From Pseudoalteromonas sp. 0303 (lineage in GTDB: Bacteria > Pseudomonadota > Gammaproteobacteria > Enterobacterales > Alteromonadaceae): DNA of 64,000 nucleotides. A model generated the notes under the pieces. The model was not told the origin of the DNA. It made no database searches and was given only the letters and a program-made list of their open reading frames with translations. Shown piece by piece: positions 8,671-16,234 of the stretch (positions are counted from its first letter, which is position 1; each line of letters starts with the position of its first letter). The stretch spans positions 1 through 64,000 of the forward strand of contig NZ_JABVXF010000006.1 in the NCBI RefSeq assembly GCF_013349995.1. Reading direction: 5' to 3'. Made by a program: the position numbers and the translations under genes.

Positions 8671-9887
8671 CGGCGATGTCCTGCTGCAGTTTTTACCATT
8701 TGCCGCCATGAAAGTGACCAATTTAAAAGGTCTTCTTTGGCTTTCGGGCGGCACAGCAAAAAGCCCTGCATTAAAATAAACTCTTTGTAGCGGTCGAGGT
8801 ATTCAAGTTCTTCAACGCGTTCAATGCCCTCGGCCACAATAGCGAGATCTTCTTGTATCGCTATATTCACCAAGCTACTAACAATCACTTGGGAAAACTG
8901 ATCGGTTTCAATATTGCTAATTAAGGTGCGATCGATCTTAATTTCGGTAAACGGCAGCGTTTTTAGCTGCTGAACATTAGTAAAGCCAGTGCCAAAGTCA
9001 TCAAGTGAAATACCAAAACCGCGCATTCGTAAACGGTTGAGTGTTTCGAGTTGTGCAGTGCTGCGTAGAGCATACTGTTCAGTAATTTCTAAAATAACTT
9101 CACTGGGGGTTAGGTTGTTAAGATGCAGTATTAAAGCCAGTTTATCTGGGCAGCTTAAGTCCTCGAGCTGCGAAGGGGATAAGTTAAACGCCAGTTTTAA
9201 ATTAGGATCAAACTGCTCTTTGATTTCTGCAAAATCGTTAGTGGCTTTTTCAAACAATTGAAAAGTAATAAGGTTTATTAAATCTAGGTCTTCAGCGATA
9301 CAAATGAAGCGCTCCGGTAAGATAATTTCCTCTTCTTGGCTTGTGTTGATACGGGCAAGCACCTCTATACTTTCAATCCGATTATCGTGGCGATTTATCT
9401 TAGGTTGATAAAACGGAATAATCTCATTATGACTGATGGCATGTAGTAGCAGTGACTCAGAAATAGGGGTTTTTGTGCGCTCAACATGAATGGCAAAGTG
9501 CTCAAGCTTTTGCAGTAGTAAATACACTTGATTAAGTTGCACGGGTTTAGTGACGTTACCAATTAAGTGAGCGTTATGCTTACGAGCAAGGTCTGCGGCA
9601 AGGTCTATAACTTTAGGATCCATCTCAGAAATAATGGCAATTGCACCTTGGTACTTCATAGCGCCTAAGTGGCGAATAAGCTCCATACCATCCATATCTG
9701 GCATATTGAGATCGGTAAAAATGGCATCAAAGAATCGAGGTGCTTTTTTAATTTTTTCTAAAGCTTCTTCTGCACTTAGGCAGGTTGTGATGTGCGGAAC
9801 CTCAAGCTCATTCAAAATGGCATGCATAACAATCAGGATGGCTTTTGAGTCATCCACTACGAGAATGTGTCTATTTGACTTCACCAT
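8667..9887 (-). CDS. Response regulator with EAL c-di-GMP phosphodiesterase domain
   Basis: The ~406-residue cytoplasmic protein has a receiver domain (ILVVDDSKAIL; Asp in AIFTDLNMPDMDG; Lys in VTKPV) and an EAL domain from about residue 150. The EAL signature appears as EVL in IESIEVLARI. The metal and substrate residues look intact: N in FNLSPSQLED, E in ILEITE, DDFGTG, K in EIKIDR, E in VAEGIER, and Q in MQGFLLCRP. It should therefore hydrolyse cyclic di-GMP under phosphorylation control. The ATG at 9887 with a GGAG site is chosen over an upstream ATG at 9947. No kinase is adjacent. Confidence 0.92.
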   Translation of the reverse strand: MVKSNRHILVVDDSKAILIVMHAILNELEVPHITTCLSAEEALEKIKKAPRFFDAIFTDLNMPDMDGMELIRHLGAMKYQGAIAIISEMDPKVIDLAADLARKHNAHLIGNVTKPVQLNQVYLLLQKLEHFAIHVERTKTPISESLLLHAISHNEIIPFYQPKINRHDNRIESIEVLARINTSQEEEIILPERFICIAEDLDLINLITFQLFEKATNDFAEIKEQFDPNLKLAFNLSPSQLEDLSCPDKLALILHLNNLTPSEVILEITEQYALRSTAQLETLNRLRMRGFGISLDDFGTGFTNVQQLKTLPFTEIKIDRTLISNIETDQFSQVIVSSLVNIAIQEDLAIVAEGIERVEELEYLDRYKEFILMQGFLLCRPKAKEDLLNWSLSWRQMVKTAAGHRR

Positions 9888-10062
9888 ATTCACTCCATGA
9901 ACAAGAACGCTATAGTTAAAAGTAGTAGATAAATGGTATTTCGTCATGTTTTTTGCCTGTTTTGTGGTGCGAAAAATATACCTCCTTGTACCTAAAGGAA
10001 ATTCGTAATTTTGTAAGGCCTCAGTATAATAGCCGCACTTTTTATTCGTATTTATAAGAACT

Positions 10063-11079
10063 ATGGTCAGACTTCAGCTGAGCCTCGCAGACGAAACCTT
10101 TATTTTGCATATAAACGGCTCACAGTTAATTCAGCTTTTTCATCAACAACAAGCTATTGCCTTCGATAATCCAGAGTCAGAACTTTATGAGTTTGATTTT
10201 CAGGGGCAGCGTATTGGCCTTGATACTAGTAAAGTGCACGAAAAAAGCTTAGCAATCTTTGTTAACCAGCAGCAGGTGAGCCAACTTGCTTTACCTGAGT
10301 TACAAGAAGCTGAACCAAAACGCGGCATTATTGGTTTGCTGGCACTGGGTTTTAAATTATTCAAAAGTGCAAAAGTCGTGAAAGCGGCTTTAGCGGGTGC
10401 CTCGGTGGCAGGCTATGCGTGGTTATTTTCCATTGAATTTGCCTTGATGCTAATTGCTTGCTTGGTGGTGCATGAATATGGTCATGTGCGTGCTATGAAA
10501 TATTTTGGCATTAAAACTAAAGGTATTTACCTTATTCCCTTTGTCGGTGGTTTGGCTGTTTCTGATGATAAAATTACCACCAGATGGCAAGACGTGGTGA
10601 TCTCACTCATGGGGCCCGCTTTTGGCTTAATTACCTCTGTGCTGGGAGTGGTGCTTTACTACGCCACTGAAATGGAAATATTCGCCGGGGTGGCGGTACT
10701 CAGTGCACTGTTAAACCTATTTAACTTGTTACCTATTTTGCCCTTAGATGGCGGCCATGTACTTAAAAGTATTAGTTTTTCGATGCGTTCATGGATAGGC
10801 CTTAGTGTGTGCTTATTAGGTGTGTTATTTGGCTTGTGGTTAAGTTACACCTTTGGCTTGATGCTACTGGTGTTTTTCTTATTTGTAGGGGCACTTGAGA
10901 TTATCTTTGAGTGGCGCGGACGTCACTACTCACACCTCATCCCTCTCGATACTTATGGACAAGGTTTTTCAGCGGTAATGTACGCACTGGTTGTTGCAGG
11001 TCACGTTGCAGTAATGATGCACTTTGCCGACTCAGAAAGCCCAATCCTCAGCTTACCAATGAAGATATTAGCAAGTTAA
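10063..11079 (+). CDS. Site-2 protease-like M50 membrane metallopeptidase
   Basis: The 338-residue protein has a ~95-residue soluble N-terminus with no recognised domain, then about six membrane segments. The zinc motif HEYGH is at residues 137-141, and the second metal-ligand motif LPLDGGH (Asp about 229) lies in a later segment, as in S2P/SpoIVFB-type intramembrane proteases. Its substrate is unknown. The ATG start follows a possible -10 (TATAAT at 10025-10030). It lies 195 bp upstream of the microcin locus on the same strand. Its base composition is like the flanking housekeeping genes, and nothing ties it to peptide export. Confidence 0.85.
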   Translation: MVRLQLSLADETFILHINGSQLIQLFHQQQAIAFDNPESELYEFDFQGQRIGLDTSKVHEKSLAIFVNQQQVSQLALPELQEAEPKRGIIGLLALGFKLFKSAKVVKAALAGASVAGYAWLFSIEFALMLIACLVVHEYGHVRAMKYFGIKTKGIYLIPFVGGLAVSDDKITTRWQDVVISLMGPAFGLITSVLGVVLYYATEMEIFAGVAVLSALLNLFNLLPILPLDGGHVLKSISFSMRSWIGLSVCLLGVLFGLWLSYTFGLMLLVFFLFVGALEIIFEWRGRHYSHLIPLDTYGQGFSAVMYALVVAGHVAVMMHFADSESPILSLPMKILAS

Positions 11080-11274
11080 TTAACATTTAAGTACTAAGTT
11101 ATATTCAGCTTAGTGCTTAAATTTAATTAATATATTTTAATTAAATTTCTATTTTATTTTAGTAATTAAACCTTTAATTTGTGCTGCGTTTCATATTTAG
11201 GAAAATTCTGATTTACAAAAATTAGAATGTCCCGCTAATTTTAAATTCAAGAGATATAGCAAAAGGATTTTGTT

Positions 11275-12519
11275 ATGAGCTTGTTTAGAAAGGAAGCGAT
11301 TGCACAGCAAAGTGAACGTTTAACTGGCGTAATCACTTTAGCGCAACCATTATCGATTAAATTAACTGTTGTAACCCTAAGCTCTGTTGCAGTTGCGGTT
11401 ATAGTATTTCTTTTTACAGCAGAATATTCCCGCAAAGAAACTGTACGTGGTTTTCTCATGCCTAGTAAAGGCGTCATTCAAAGTTTTGCTAATCAAGGCG
11501 GAACAATTGAAAAACTTCATGTAAAAGAAGGTGACTCTGTCATTAAAGGACAAGCACTTGCTTCAATTGTTGTTCAGCAAAATGATAGTCAAGGTTTAGA
11601 TCTCAGTTCACAGTTAGTTGAACAATTAACAGAGCAAATTAAACTTTTGAATCATGAGGTTATGCAAACGAAAGTGTTGCAAAAACAAGAAATACTAAAC
11701 CTTGAAGCACAGCAAACGCTTTTAAATGAAGAAAAGCTTGCACTACAAAGTCAATTAACACTCGCAGATGAAAAGCTTGACCTATTGCAAAGTCAACAAG
11801 CTAATTTCAACCAGCTTAATAAGAGTGGCTTTTTATCGAATATAGAGCGTGAGCAGCAACAACAAGCTTTACTCGATGTTAAGCAAGAAAAGCAAAACTT
11901 AGCTCGAATACTGATGCAGCAAAATAATCAACTGAGTCAATTACGCTTTAATCTTGCTAACGTTCCACAACAATATGCACTTCGCATCAGTAACTTAAAA
12001 CGAGAAATTTCAGATACACAAAACCAACTATCGCAGTTAAAAAGCAACTATAGCTACACAATTACGGCTAGCAATAATGGTGTTGTTACAGGCATCCAAG
12101 TAGTCGAAGGAGAGGTGCTAAGCCAAGCAAAGCTTTTACTGCATATTATACCTGAGGGTTCTGAGTTAGTTGCTGAATTACTATTACCAACGCGCTCCGC
12201 AGGGTTTATAGAAATAGGCAACGAAACTCGATTACGTTTTGATGCCTTTCCATATCAACGCTTTGGTTTTATCAATAGCACAATTAGCCGTATTGATAAG
12301 GCACTTATTACACCAAACGAAGTGAGGTTACCTGTTACATTGCAAGAGCCTGTATATCGACTTAGGGCTACGTTAAATCAGCAGCAAATGTCTGCGTATG
12401 GAAAGGTCTTTGCGTTAAAAAGCGGCATGCTGTTTGAGGCAGACATAATGTTAGAACAGCGCACATTAATTGAGTGGTTACTAGAGCCACTGTACAGTCT
12501 TAAGGGACGCGTGAGCTAA
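11275..12519 (+). CDS. HlyD-family membrane fusion protein for peptide export
   Basis: The 414-residue protein has a short cytoplasmic N-terminus, one membrane segment (about residues 23-44) and a lipoyl-like half motif (GGTIEKLHVKEGDSVIKGQALASI). A long Gln/Leu-rich coiled-coil hairpin follows (about 95-240), then the second lipoyl half (ASNNGVVTGIQVVEGE) and a beta-barrel domain. This is the type I secretion periplasmic adaptor, of the kind that works with C39-peptidase ABC exporters in microcin systems (CvaA-like). A TolC partner is not encoded nearby. The ATG follows an AAAGGA ribosome site, and the 195 bp upstream are very AT-rich. A weak promoter (TTTACA 11212, TAATTT 11236) is possible. 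Confidence 0.92.
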   Translation: MSLFRKEAIAQQSERLTGVITLAQPLSIKLTVVTLSSVAVAVIVFLFTAEYSRKETVRGFLMPSKGVIQSFANQGGTIEKLHVKEGDSVIKGQALASIVVQQNDSQGLDLSSQLVEQLTEQIKLLNHEVMQTKVLQKQEILNLEAQQTLLNEEKLALQSQLTLADEKLDLLQSQQANFNQLNKSGFLSNIEREQQQQALLDVKQEKQNLARILMQQNNQLSQLRFNLANVPQQYALRISNLKREISDTQNQLSQLKSNYSYTITASNNGVVTGIQVVEGEVLSQAKLLLHIIPEGSELVAELLLPTRSAGFIEIGNETRLRFDAFPYQRFGFINSTISRIDKALITPNEVRLPVTLQEPVYRLRATLNQQQMSAYGKVFALKSGMLFEADIMLEQRTLIEWLLEPLYSLKGRVS

Positions 12520-12736
12520 TTGTCAGATATAGGTCAGGGTTTATTCCGAGGAGAAGCAAAATTCATCTGTTTAATTTGCTGTAATGAGCATTATTAAACA
12601 GAGAATAGAAAGGCCTGCTTTAGTTAACTTTAGTGAGCAGCTAAAGCTGGCCGTTTGAGCGCTCATCTTTAAAGAAAAATGGGCATATTAACAACCCGGC
12701 GATTATAAAAACGTCGGATTTATGGAGTGTATCATT
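12520..12736 (+). promoter_or_regulatory. Structured leader before microcin precursor 1
   Basis: Two strong inverted repeats lie between the HlyD gene and precursor 1. The first (12566-12602) is TCTGTTTAA / TTAAACAGA with an inner TGCT / AGCA. The second (12612-12652) is GGCC-T-GCTTTAG / CTAAAGC-T-GGCC. Neither has a following T-run, so they are more likely mRNA structure or regulatory sites than simple terminators. A block from 12686 into the start of the precursor is repeated before precursor 2. Confidence 0.55.
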
Positions 12737-12943
12737 ATGCGTGAATTAAACGTAAATGAAATTCAAGTAATCAATGGTGGTCATCCTGCTATAAAGTCTT
12801 TTTTAATAGGTTATGCAGCATCAAAGCTTATAGATTATGCTTTAAGTTCTTATGTAAATCATATGACACAAGCAGTTGCTGGCGGCTGGGGGAGTAATCC
12901 AGGTATGCCTACAGGTAATAGTGCAGGCTTTGGTACTTTATAA
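12737..12943 (+). CDS. Class II microcin-type precursor peptide 1
   Basis: The gene encodes 68 residues. Its first 15, MRELNVNEIQVINGG, form a double-glycine leader of the same length and pattern as the microcin V leader recalled as MRTLTLNELDSVSGG. Cleavage after GG would release a 53-residue peptide beginning HPAIKSF. It has a hydrophobic helical segment with small residues (IGYAASKLIDYALSSYV) and a Gly/Pro-rich tail ending GFGTL, and no cysteine. These traits suit a membrane-active class II microcin. The start is the ATG at 12737, preceded by TGGAG; an in-frame ATG at 12722 lies before it. The neighbours are exporter genes and a small membrane protein. Antibacterial activity is inferred. 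Confidence 0.8.
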   Translation: MRELNVNEIQVINGGHPAIKSFLIGYAASKLIDYALSSYVNHMTQAVAGGWGSNPGMPTGNSAGFGTL

Positions 12944-12959
12944 ACACGCAGTGTTATTT

Positions 12960-12979
12960 GAGGAGAGGGTGCTCTCCTC
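12960..12979 (+). promoter_or_regulatory. Hairpin between precursor 1 and its membrane protein
   Basis: GAGGAGAG pairs perfectly with CTCTCCTC around GGTG, 17 bases after the precursor stop. There is no T-run after it, so it may be a 3' stabiliser or partial terminator that raises precursor mRNA over the downstream gene. A counterpart follows precursor 2. Confidence 0.7.
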
Positions 12980-13001
12980 AAAACCATTTAAGGTTATCTT
13001 C

Positions 13002-13190
13002 ATGAGTCATTTTATTATATGTTTTCTAATCACATACTTAATAACAAGAGTTGTTTTCTTTGTTTTTGATTTTTCAAGCTTTAAACCTGATGGTGTTACT
13101 TTTTATTTTATAGATTTTTCATTTTTTGCTCTAGTTTATTTCGTTGTTTATATGGTGGTTAACTTTATTTTTGATAGGGTAAAGGGGTAG
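13002..13190 (+). CDS. Small membrane protein, probable immunity protein 1
   Basis: The 62-residue protein has two hydrophobic helices and a central FDFS turn: FLITYLITRVVFF, FDFSSFKP, FALVYFVVYMVVNFIF. It is clearly related to the 71-residue protein at 15867, sharing ITY-ITRV-FF-FDFS in the first helix and YFIDxS...LVYFVV in the second. Two-helix inner-membrane proteins next to a precursor peptide are the usual form of class II microcin immunity, so that role is inferred from context. The ATG at 13002 is chosen because upstream in-frame codons run into the hairpin and precursor region. Confidence 0.7.
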   Translation: MSHFIICFLITYLITRVVFFVFDFSSFKPDGVTFYFIDFSFFALVYFVVYMVVNFIFDRVKG

Positions 13191-13267
13191 GTTTATTATA
13201 AACTTTTAGTTTTCTATGGGTACATAATGTTTTGCAGTTTATAAAGCAAAATTCAATGGAAAAAGTG

Positions 13268-15418
13268 ATGCATTACCTTAACAAGTCAATATCTTTTTCA
13301 GTAGACAAAACCACTCCTTTATTACTCCAATCCGAAATAGCTGAATGTGGTCTCGCCTCTATGGCTATGGTGGCATGCTATTACGGCCACCAGCTTGATA
13401 TGCCTGCCATGAGAAAGCGCTTTTCGGCGAATTTAAAGGGTATGAATTTACAGCAGCTAATTGAGCTGGGGGATAGCTTAGGATTAGCGAGTCGTGCGTT
13501 ACAGTGCCCGCTTGAAGAGGTACATAAACTTCAGACTCCTTGTATATTGCATTGGGATATGAATCACTTTGTAGTTTTGACTAAAGTTTCTGGGAAGGGA
13601 AAATCAGCTAAATTAGCGATTAATGATCCAGCCCTTGGGAAGCGGAATCTAAATAGCGAGGAATTTAGTAAGCACTTTACCGGTATTTGTTTGGAGCTCA
13701 CGCCAACCAGTAAGTTTGAAGCTAAACAAGAACAGGCACGAATGAGGTTTAGTCAGCTTTGGAGTGCTGTTACTGGTCTCAAAACTGGCTTAATTAAATT
13801 AATTGCGCTGTCGCTGGTTTTACAGCTATTTGCACTGATGACACCCTATTATATGCAGTGGGTCGTGGATGAAGTGTTGGTGAGCTTTGATGAGTCTTTG
13901 CTCACGGTGCTTGCGCTAGGCTTTGCATTAATTGCGATCATTTCAGTTATTACTAATGCAGTGCGGAGCTGGTTGATTTTGAGGCTTTCGAGTCTGCTAA
14001 ACATGCAAATGGGGGTTAATCTATTACGTCATTTACTGCGCCTTCCTATGAACTACTTTGAATCCCGCCACATTGGCGATATTGTTTCCCGTTTTGGCTC
14101 ACTAGCACAAATACGTGAGCGTATTACCACAGGGTTTGTAGAAACATTTGTTGATGGCGTTATGGCTATCACCGTATTGATTATGATGTTGGTTTATTCA
14201 CTTAAGTTGACAGCTGTTGTTGTAGGCGCAATTACCCTTTATACGCTTGTACGCTTAGTGTTGTATCGACCACTGCATCAAGCCACAGAAGAAATGATTC
14301 AAAACTCCGCTAAAGAGCAATCAAACTTTTTAGAAAACATTCGTGGTATGCAAACAATTAAATTGTTTGGTAATGAAGCGCAGCGCCAAGGTATTTGGCA
14401 AAACCGTTATGCTGAGGTAATAAATAGTGAAATACGTTTAGGGCGATTAAATATTAGTTTTGAGTCTTTTAATAAACTACTGTTTGGTCTTGAGAATGTA
14501 GTGGTTATTTACCTTGCTGCACTTTTGGTTATGAGTAATAGCTTATCTGTCGGTATGGTGTTGGCATTTATAGCCTATAAAAATCAGCTAACAAGTCGCT
14601 TTGCAAATTTCATCGAGCAAATTATTCAATTTAAAATGATGCGCTTACACCTTGACCGTATCGCTGATATTGCGCTTACTAAGCAAGAAGCGAATCGCGA
14701 TGGTGACTTGACCTACAGAGGGAGTAGCGACAATAAAGTGAAAGGTAAGCTTAGCCTTGAAAATATCAGTTTTAGTTATAGCGATGATCAAGCACCTATT
14801 TTAAAAGGTATAAATTTAACGCTAAATTCAGGCGAGTCTATTGCTATTACTGGCCCGTCTGGCGCGGGTAAAACGACGTTAATGAAAATCATGTTGGGTT
14901 TATTACAACCCACATCAGGTAAAGTGTTACTTGATGGCATGGATATTACCCAACTAGGCCTTAAAAATTACCGCAAACAAATAGCCGCAGTAATGCAAGA
15001 TGACACGCTATTAGCTGGCTCAATCGCCGATAATATTAGCTTCTTTGACCCACAACCTAATTACTTAAAAATAGAACAGTGCGCTCGTCATGCAGCAATT
15101 CATAGTGATATTACTAAAATGACTATGGGTTATAACTCATTAGTGGGCGATATGGGTTCTAATTTATCCGGCGGACAACTTCAACGGTTATTACTTGCCA
15201 GAGCGCTGTACCAATCTCCCAGCGTCTTATTTTTGGATGAAGCAACTAGTCATTTAGATCAAGAGAACGAAGCAAAAATCAGTGAGCAAATTAAGCACCT
15301 AGAGATGACGCGAATAATGATTGCTCACAGGCAAGAGACTATCAATATGGCGGATAAAGTGTTTGAGTTACAAGGTGGAGCTTTAACAGGTACAGTAGCT
15401 CAAAATGAAACTGCGTAA
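13268..15418 (+). CDS. C39-peptidase ABC exporter (microcin/bacteriocin type)
   Basis: The ~716-residue protein has an N-terminal C39 cysteine protease domain. Its catalytic residues are visible: Gln21 and Cys27 in LQSEIAECGLAS, His in HWDMNHFVVL, Asp in INDPALGKR. A six-helix ABC membrane domain follows (about 155-440), then an ATPase with Walker A GPSGAGKTT (about 528), signature LSGGQLQRLLLARAL and Walker B VLFLDEATSHLD. It should cut double-glycine leaders and export the peptides together with the HlyD protein, as CvaB does for microcin V. In-frame starts TTG 13232 and ATG 13256 also exist; 13268 has the best-spaced GGA. It lies between the two peptide cassettes. Confidence 0.93.
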   Translation: MHYLNKSISFSVDKTTPLLLQSEIAECGLASMAMVACYYGHQLDMPAMRKRFSANLKGMNLQQLIELGDSLGLASRALQCPLEEVHKLQTPCILHWDMNHFVVLTKVSGKGKSAKLAINDPALGKRNLNSEEFSKHFTGICLELTPTSKFEAKQEQARMRFSQLWSAVTGLKTGLIKLIALSLVLQLFALMTPYYMQWVVDEVLVSFDESLLTVLALGFALIAIISVITNAVRSWLILRLSSLLNMQMGVNLLRHLLRLPMNYFESRHIGDIVSRFGSLAQIRERITTGFVETFVDGVMAITVLIMMLVYSLKLTAVVVGAITLYTLVRLVLYRPLHQATEEMIQNSAKEQSNFLENIRGMQTIKLFGNEAQRQGIWQNRYAEVINSEIRLGRLNISFESFNKLLFGLENVVVIYLAALLVMSNSLSVGMVLAFIAYKNQLTSRFANFIEQIIQFKMMRLHLDRIADIALTKQEANRDGDLTYRGSSDNKVKGKLSLENISFSYSDDQAPILKGINLTLNSGESIAITGPSGAGKTTLMKIMLGLLQPTSGKVLLDGMDITQLGLKNYRKQIAAVMQDDTLLAGSIADNISFFDPQPNYLKIEQCARHAAIHSDITKMTMGYNSLVGDMGSNLSGGQLQRLLLARALYQSPSVLFLDEATSHLDQENEAKISEQIKHLEMTRIMIAHRQETINMADKVFELQGGALTGTVAQNETA

Positions 15419-15429
15419 TCGAATGTGAT

Positions 15430-15460
15430 TTTAGTAGCTTGTATTTTACAAGCTACTAAA
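15430..15460 (+). promoter_or_regulatory. Long hairpin after ABC exporter gene
   Basis: TTTAGTAGCTTG and CAAGCTACTAAA form a perfect 12-bp stem around a TATTTTA loop, 11 bases after the exporter stop. It lacks a T-run. It sits where precursor 1 also has upstream hairpins, so it may be a processing or attenuation site before cassette 2. Confidence 0.65.
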
Positions 15461-15547
15461 GCAAAGGCTAGGCACGTTAAATTTTGTCGGAAACGGCCTA
15501 ACCTATTAACAATCCGGCAAAAAATGCGAATACATGGAGAGTATATT

Positions 15548-15694
15548 ATGCGTGAATTAACCACAATTGAAATTGGACTGGTTATTGGTGGAGTGTTATC
15601 GAATACAACAGTTAATGAAGGAGACTTTGAAAGGAAAGATAGGCCTGGGTTTGGCATGCCACACTTGCCTGTACCAACAGAAACTGATGATTGA
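15548..15694 (+). CDS. Class II microcin-type precursor peptide 2
   Basis: The gene encodes 48 residues. The leader MRELTTIEIGLVIGG is 15 residues and shares MREL, the EI pair and the terminal GG with precursor 1. The predicted mature part has only 33 residues (VLSNTTVNEGDFERKD, then RPGFGMPHLPVPTETDD). It is acidic and proline-rich and has no hydrophobic helix and no cysteine. It is therefore unlike a typical pore former and might be a signal peptide, a partner of peptide 1, or a remnant. The ATG has a TGGAGA ribosome site, and the upstream block resembles that of precursor 1. It is followed by a hairpin and a second immunity-like gene. Confidence 0.72.
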   Translation: MRELTTIEIGLVIGGVLSNTTVNEGDFERKDRPGFGMPHLPVPTETDD

Positions 15695-15701
15695 GTTATT
15701 T

Positions 15702-15734
15702 TTTAGATAAGGAGTAATGTTCTCCTTATCTAAA
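15702..15734 (+). promoter_or_regulatory. Hairpin between precursor 2 and its membrane protein
   Basis: TTTAGATAAGGAG pairs with CTCCTTATCTAAA (13 bp, perfect) around TAATGTT, 7 bases after the precursor stop. It lacks a T-run and mirrors the hairpin after precursor 1 in position but not in sequence. Confidence 0.72.
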
Positions 15735-15866
15735 TATCATTTAAAGAATAGTAACCTGGTTAGTAACTATCACATGCTTAAGTGAGTAGCTTTTATTACG
15801 CGCTTATTTTTATGCTGAAATGATTAGATGAGTTTGCTCTACTATTAGCTATTGAAAGTTCTGTTT

Positions 15867-16082
15867 ATGAAAAAATTTTTATTAATTTTCTTTATCACTT
15901 ACATCATAACCAGAGTTGCTTTTTTTACTTTTGATTTTTCTATTTCAAAAAGTAGTAGCTTGGTAGATTATTTTATCGATATATCTGCGTTCATTTTAGT
16001 GTACTTCGTTGTTTCTAAGATCGTTTGTTTTGTATTAAAAAGAGATAAAAGAAGCGAGAGCAGTGATTCTAACTTTAAGTGA
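15867..16082 (+). CDS. Small membrane protein, probable immunity protein 2
   Basis: The 71-residue protein has two hydrophobic helices and a basic, charged C-terminus (LKRDKRSESSDS). It is a paralogue of the protein at 13002: FFITYIITRVAFFTFDFS against CFLITYLITRVVFFVFDFS, then YFIDIS...ILVYFVV. The ATG at 15867 (MKKFLLIFF) is preferred to the in-frame TTG at 15852. Its place after precursor 2 repeats the order of cassette 1, so immunity against peptide 2 is inferred. The gene is AT-rich, like the rest of the locus. Confidence 0.7.
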   Translation: MKKFLLIFFITYIITRVAFFTFDFSISKSSSLVDYFIDISAFILVYFVVSKIVCFVLKRDKRSESSDSNFK

Positions 16083-16234
16083 TAGACTGTTGTTTTGGTA
16101 GAATGAAGTACTGATTCAGCGGTGATTTAAGACCGAATGAGAGTTTTGGTTACCTTTGGTAAACAAACCGTTTTGAAGAGGGACTCTCGCTATGAGCTTT
16201 TGCCCCTCTCTAATAGGTGATGTTTATAAAGCTT

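Noticed and set aside
12584..12658. 24-codon ORF (MSIIKQRIERPALV...) before precursor 1
   Set aside because: No ribosome site; it lies across two inverted repeats that explain the sequence better.
16138..16187. gagagt...actctc inverted pair between the microcin locus and atoE
   Set aside because: Only 6 bp with a long loop and no T-run; too weak to call a terminator.
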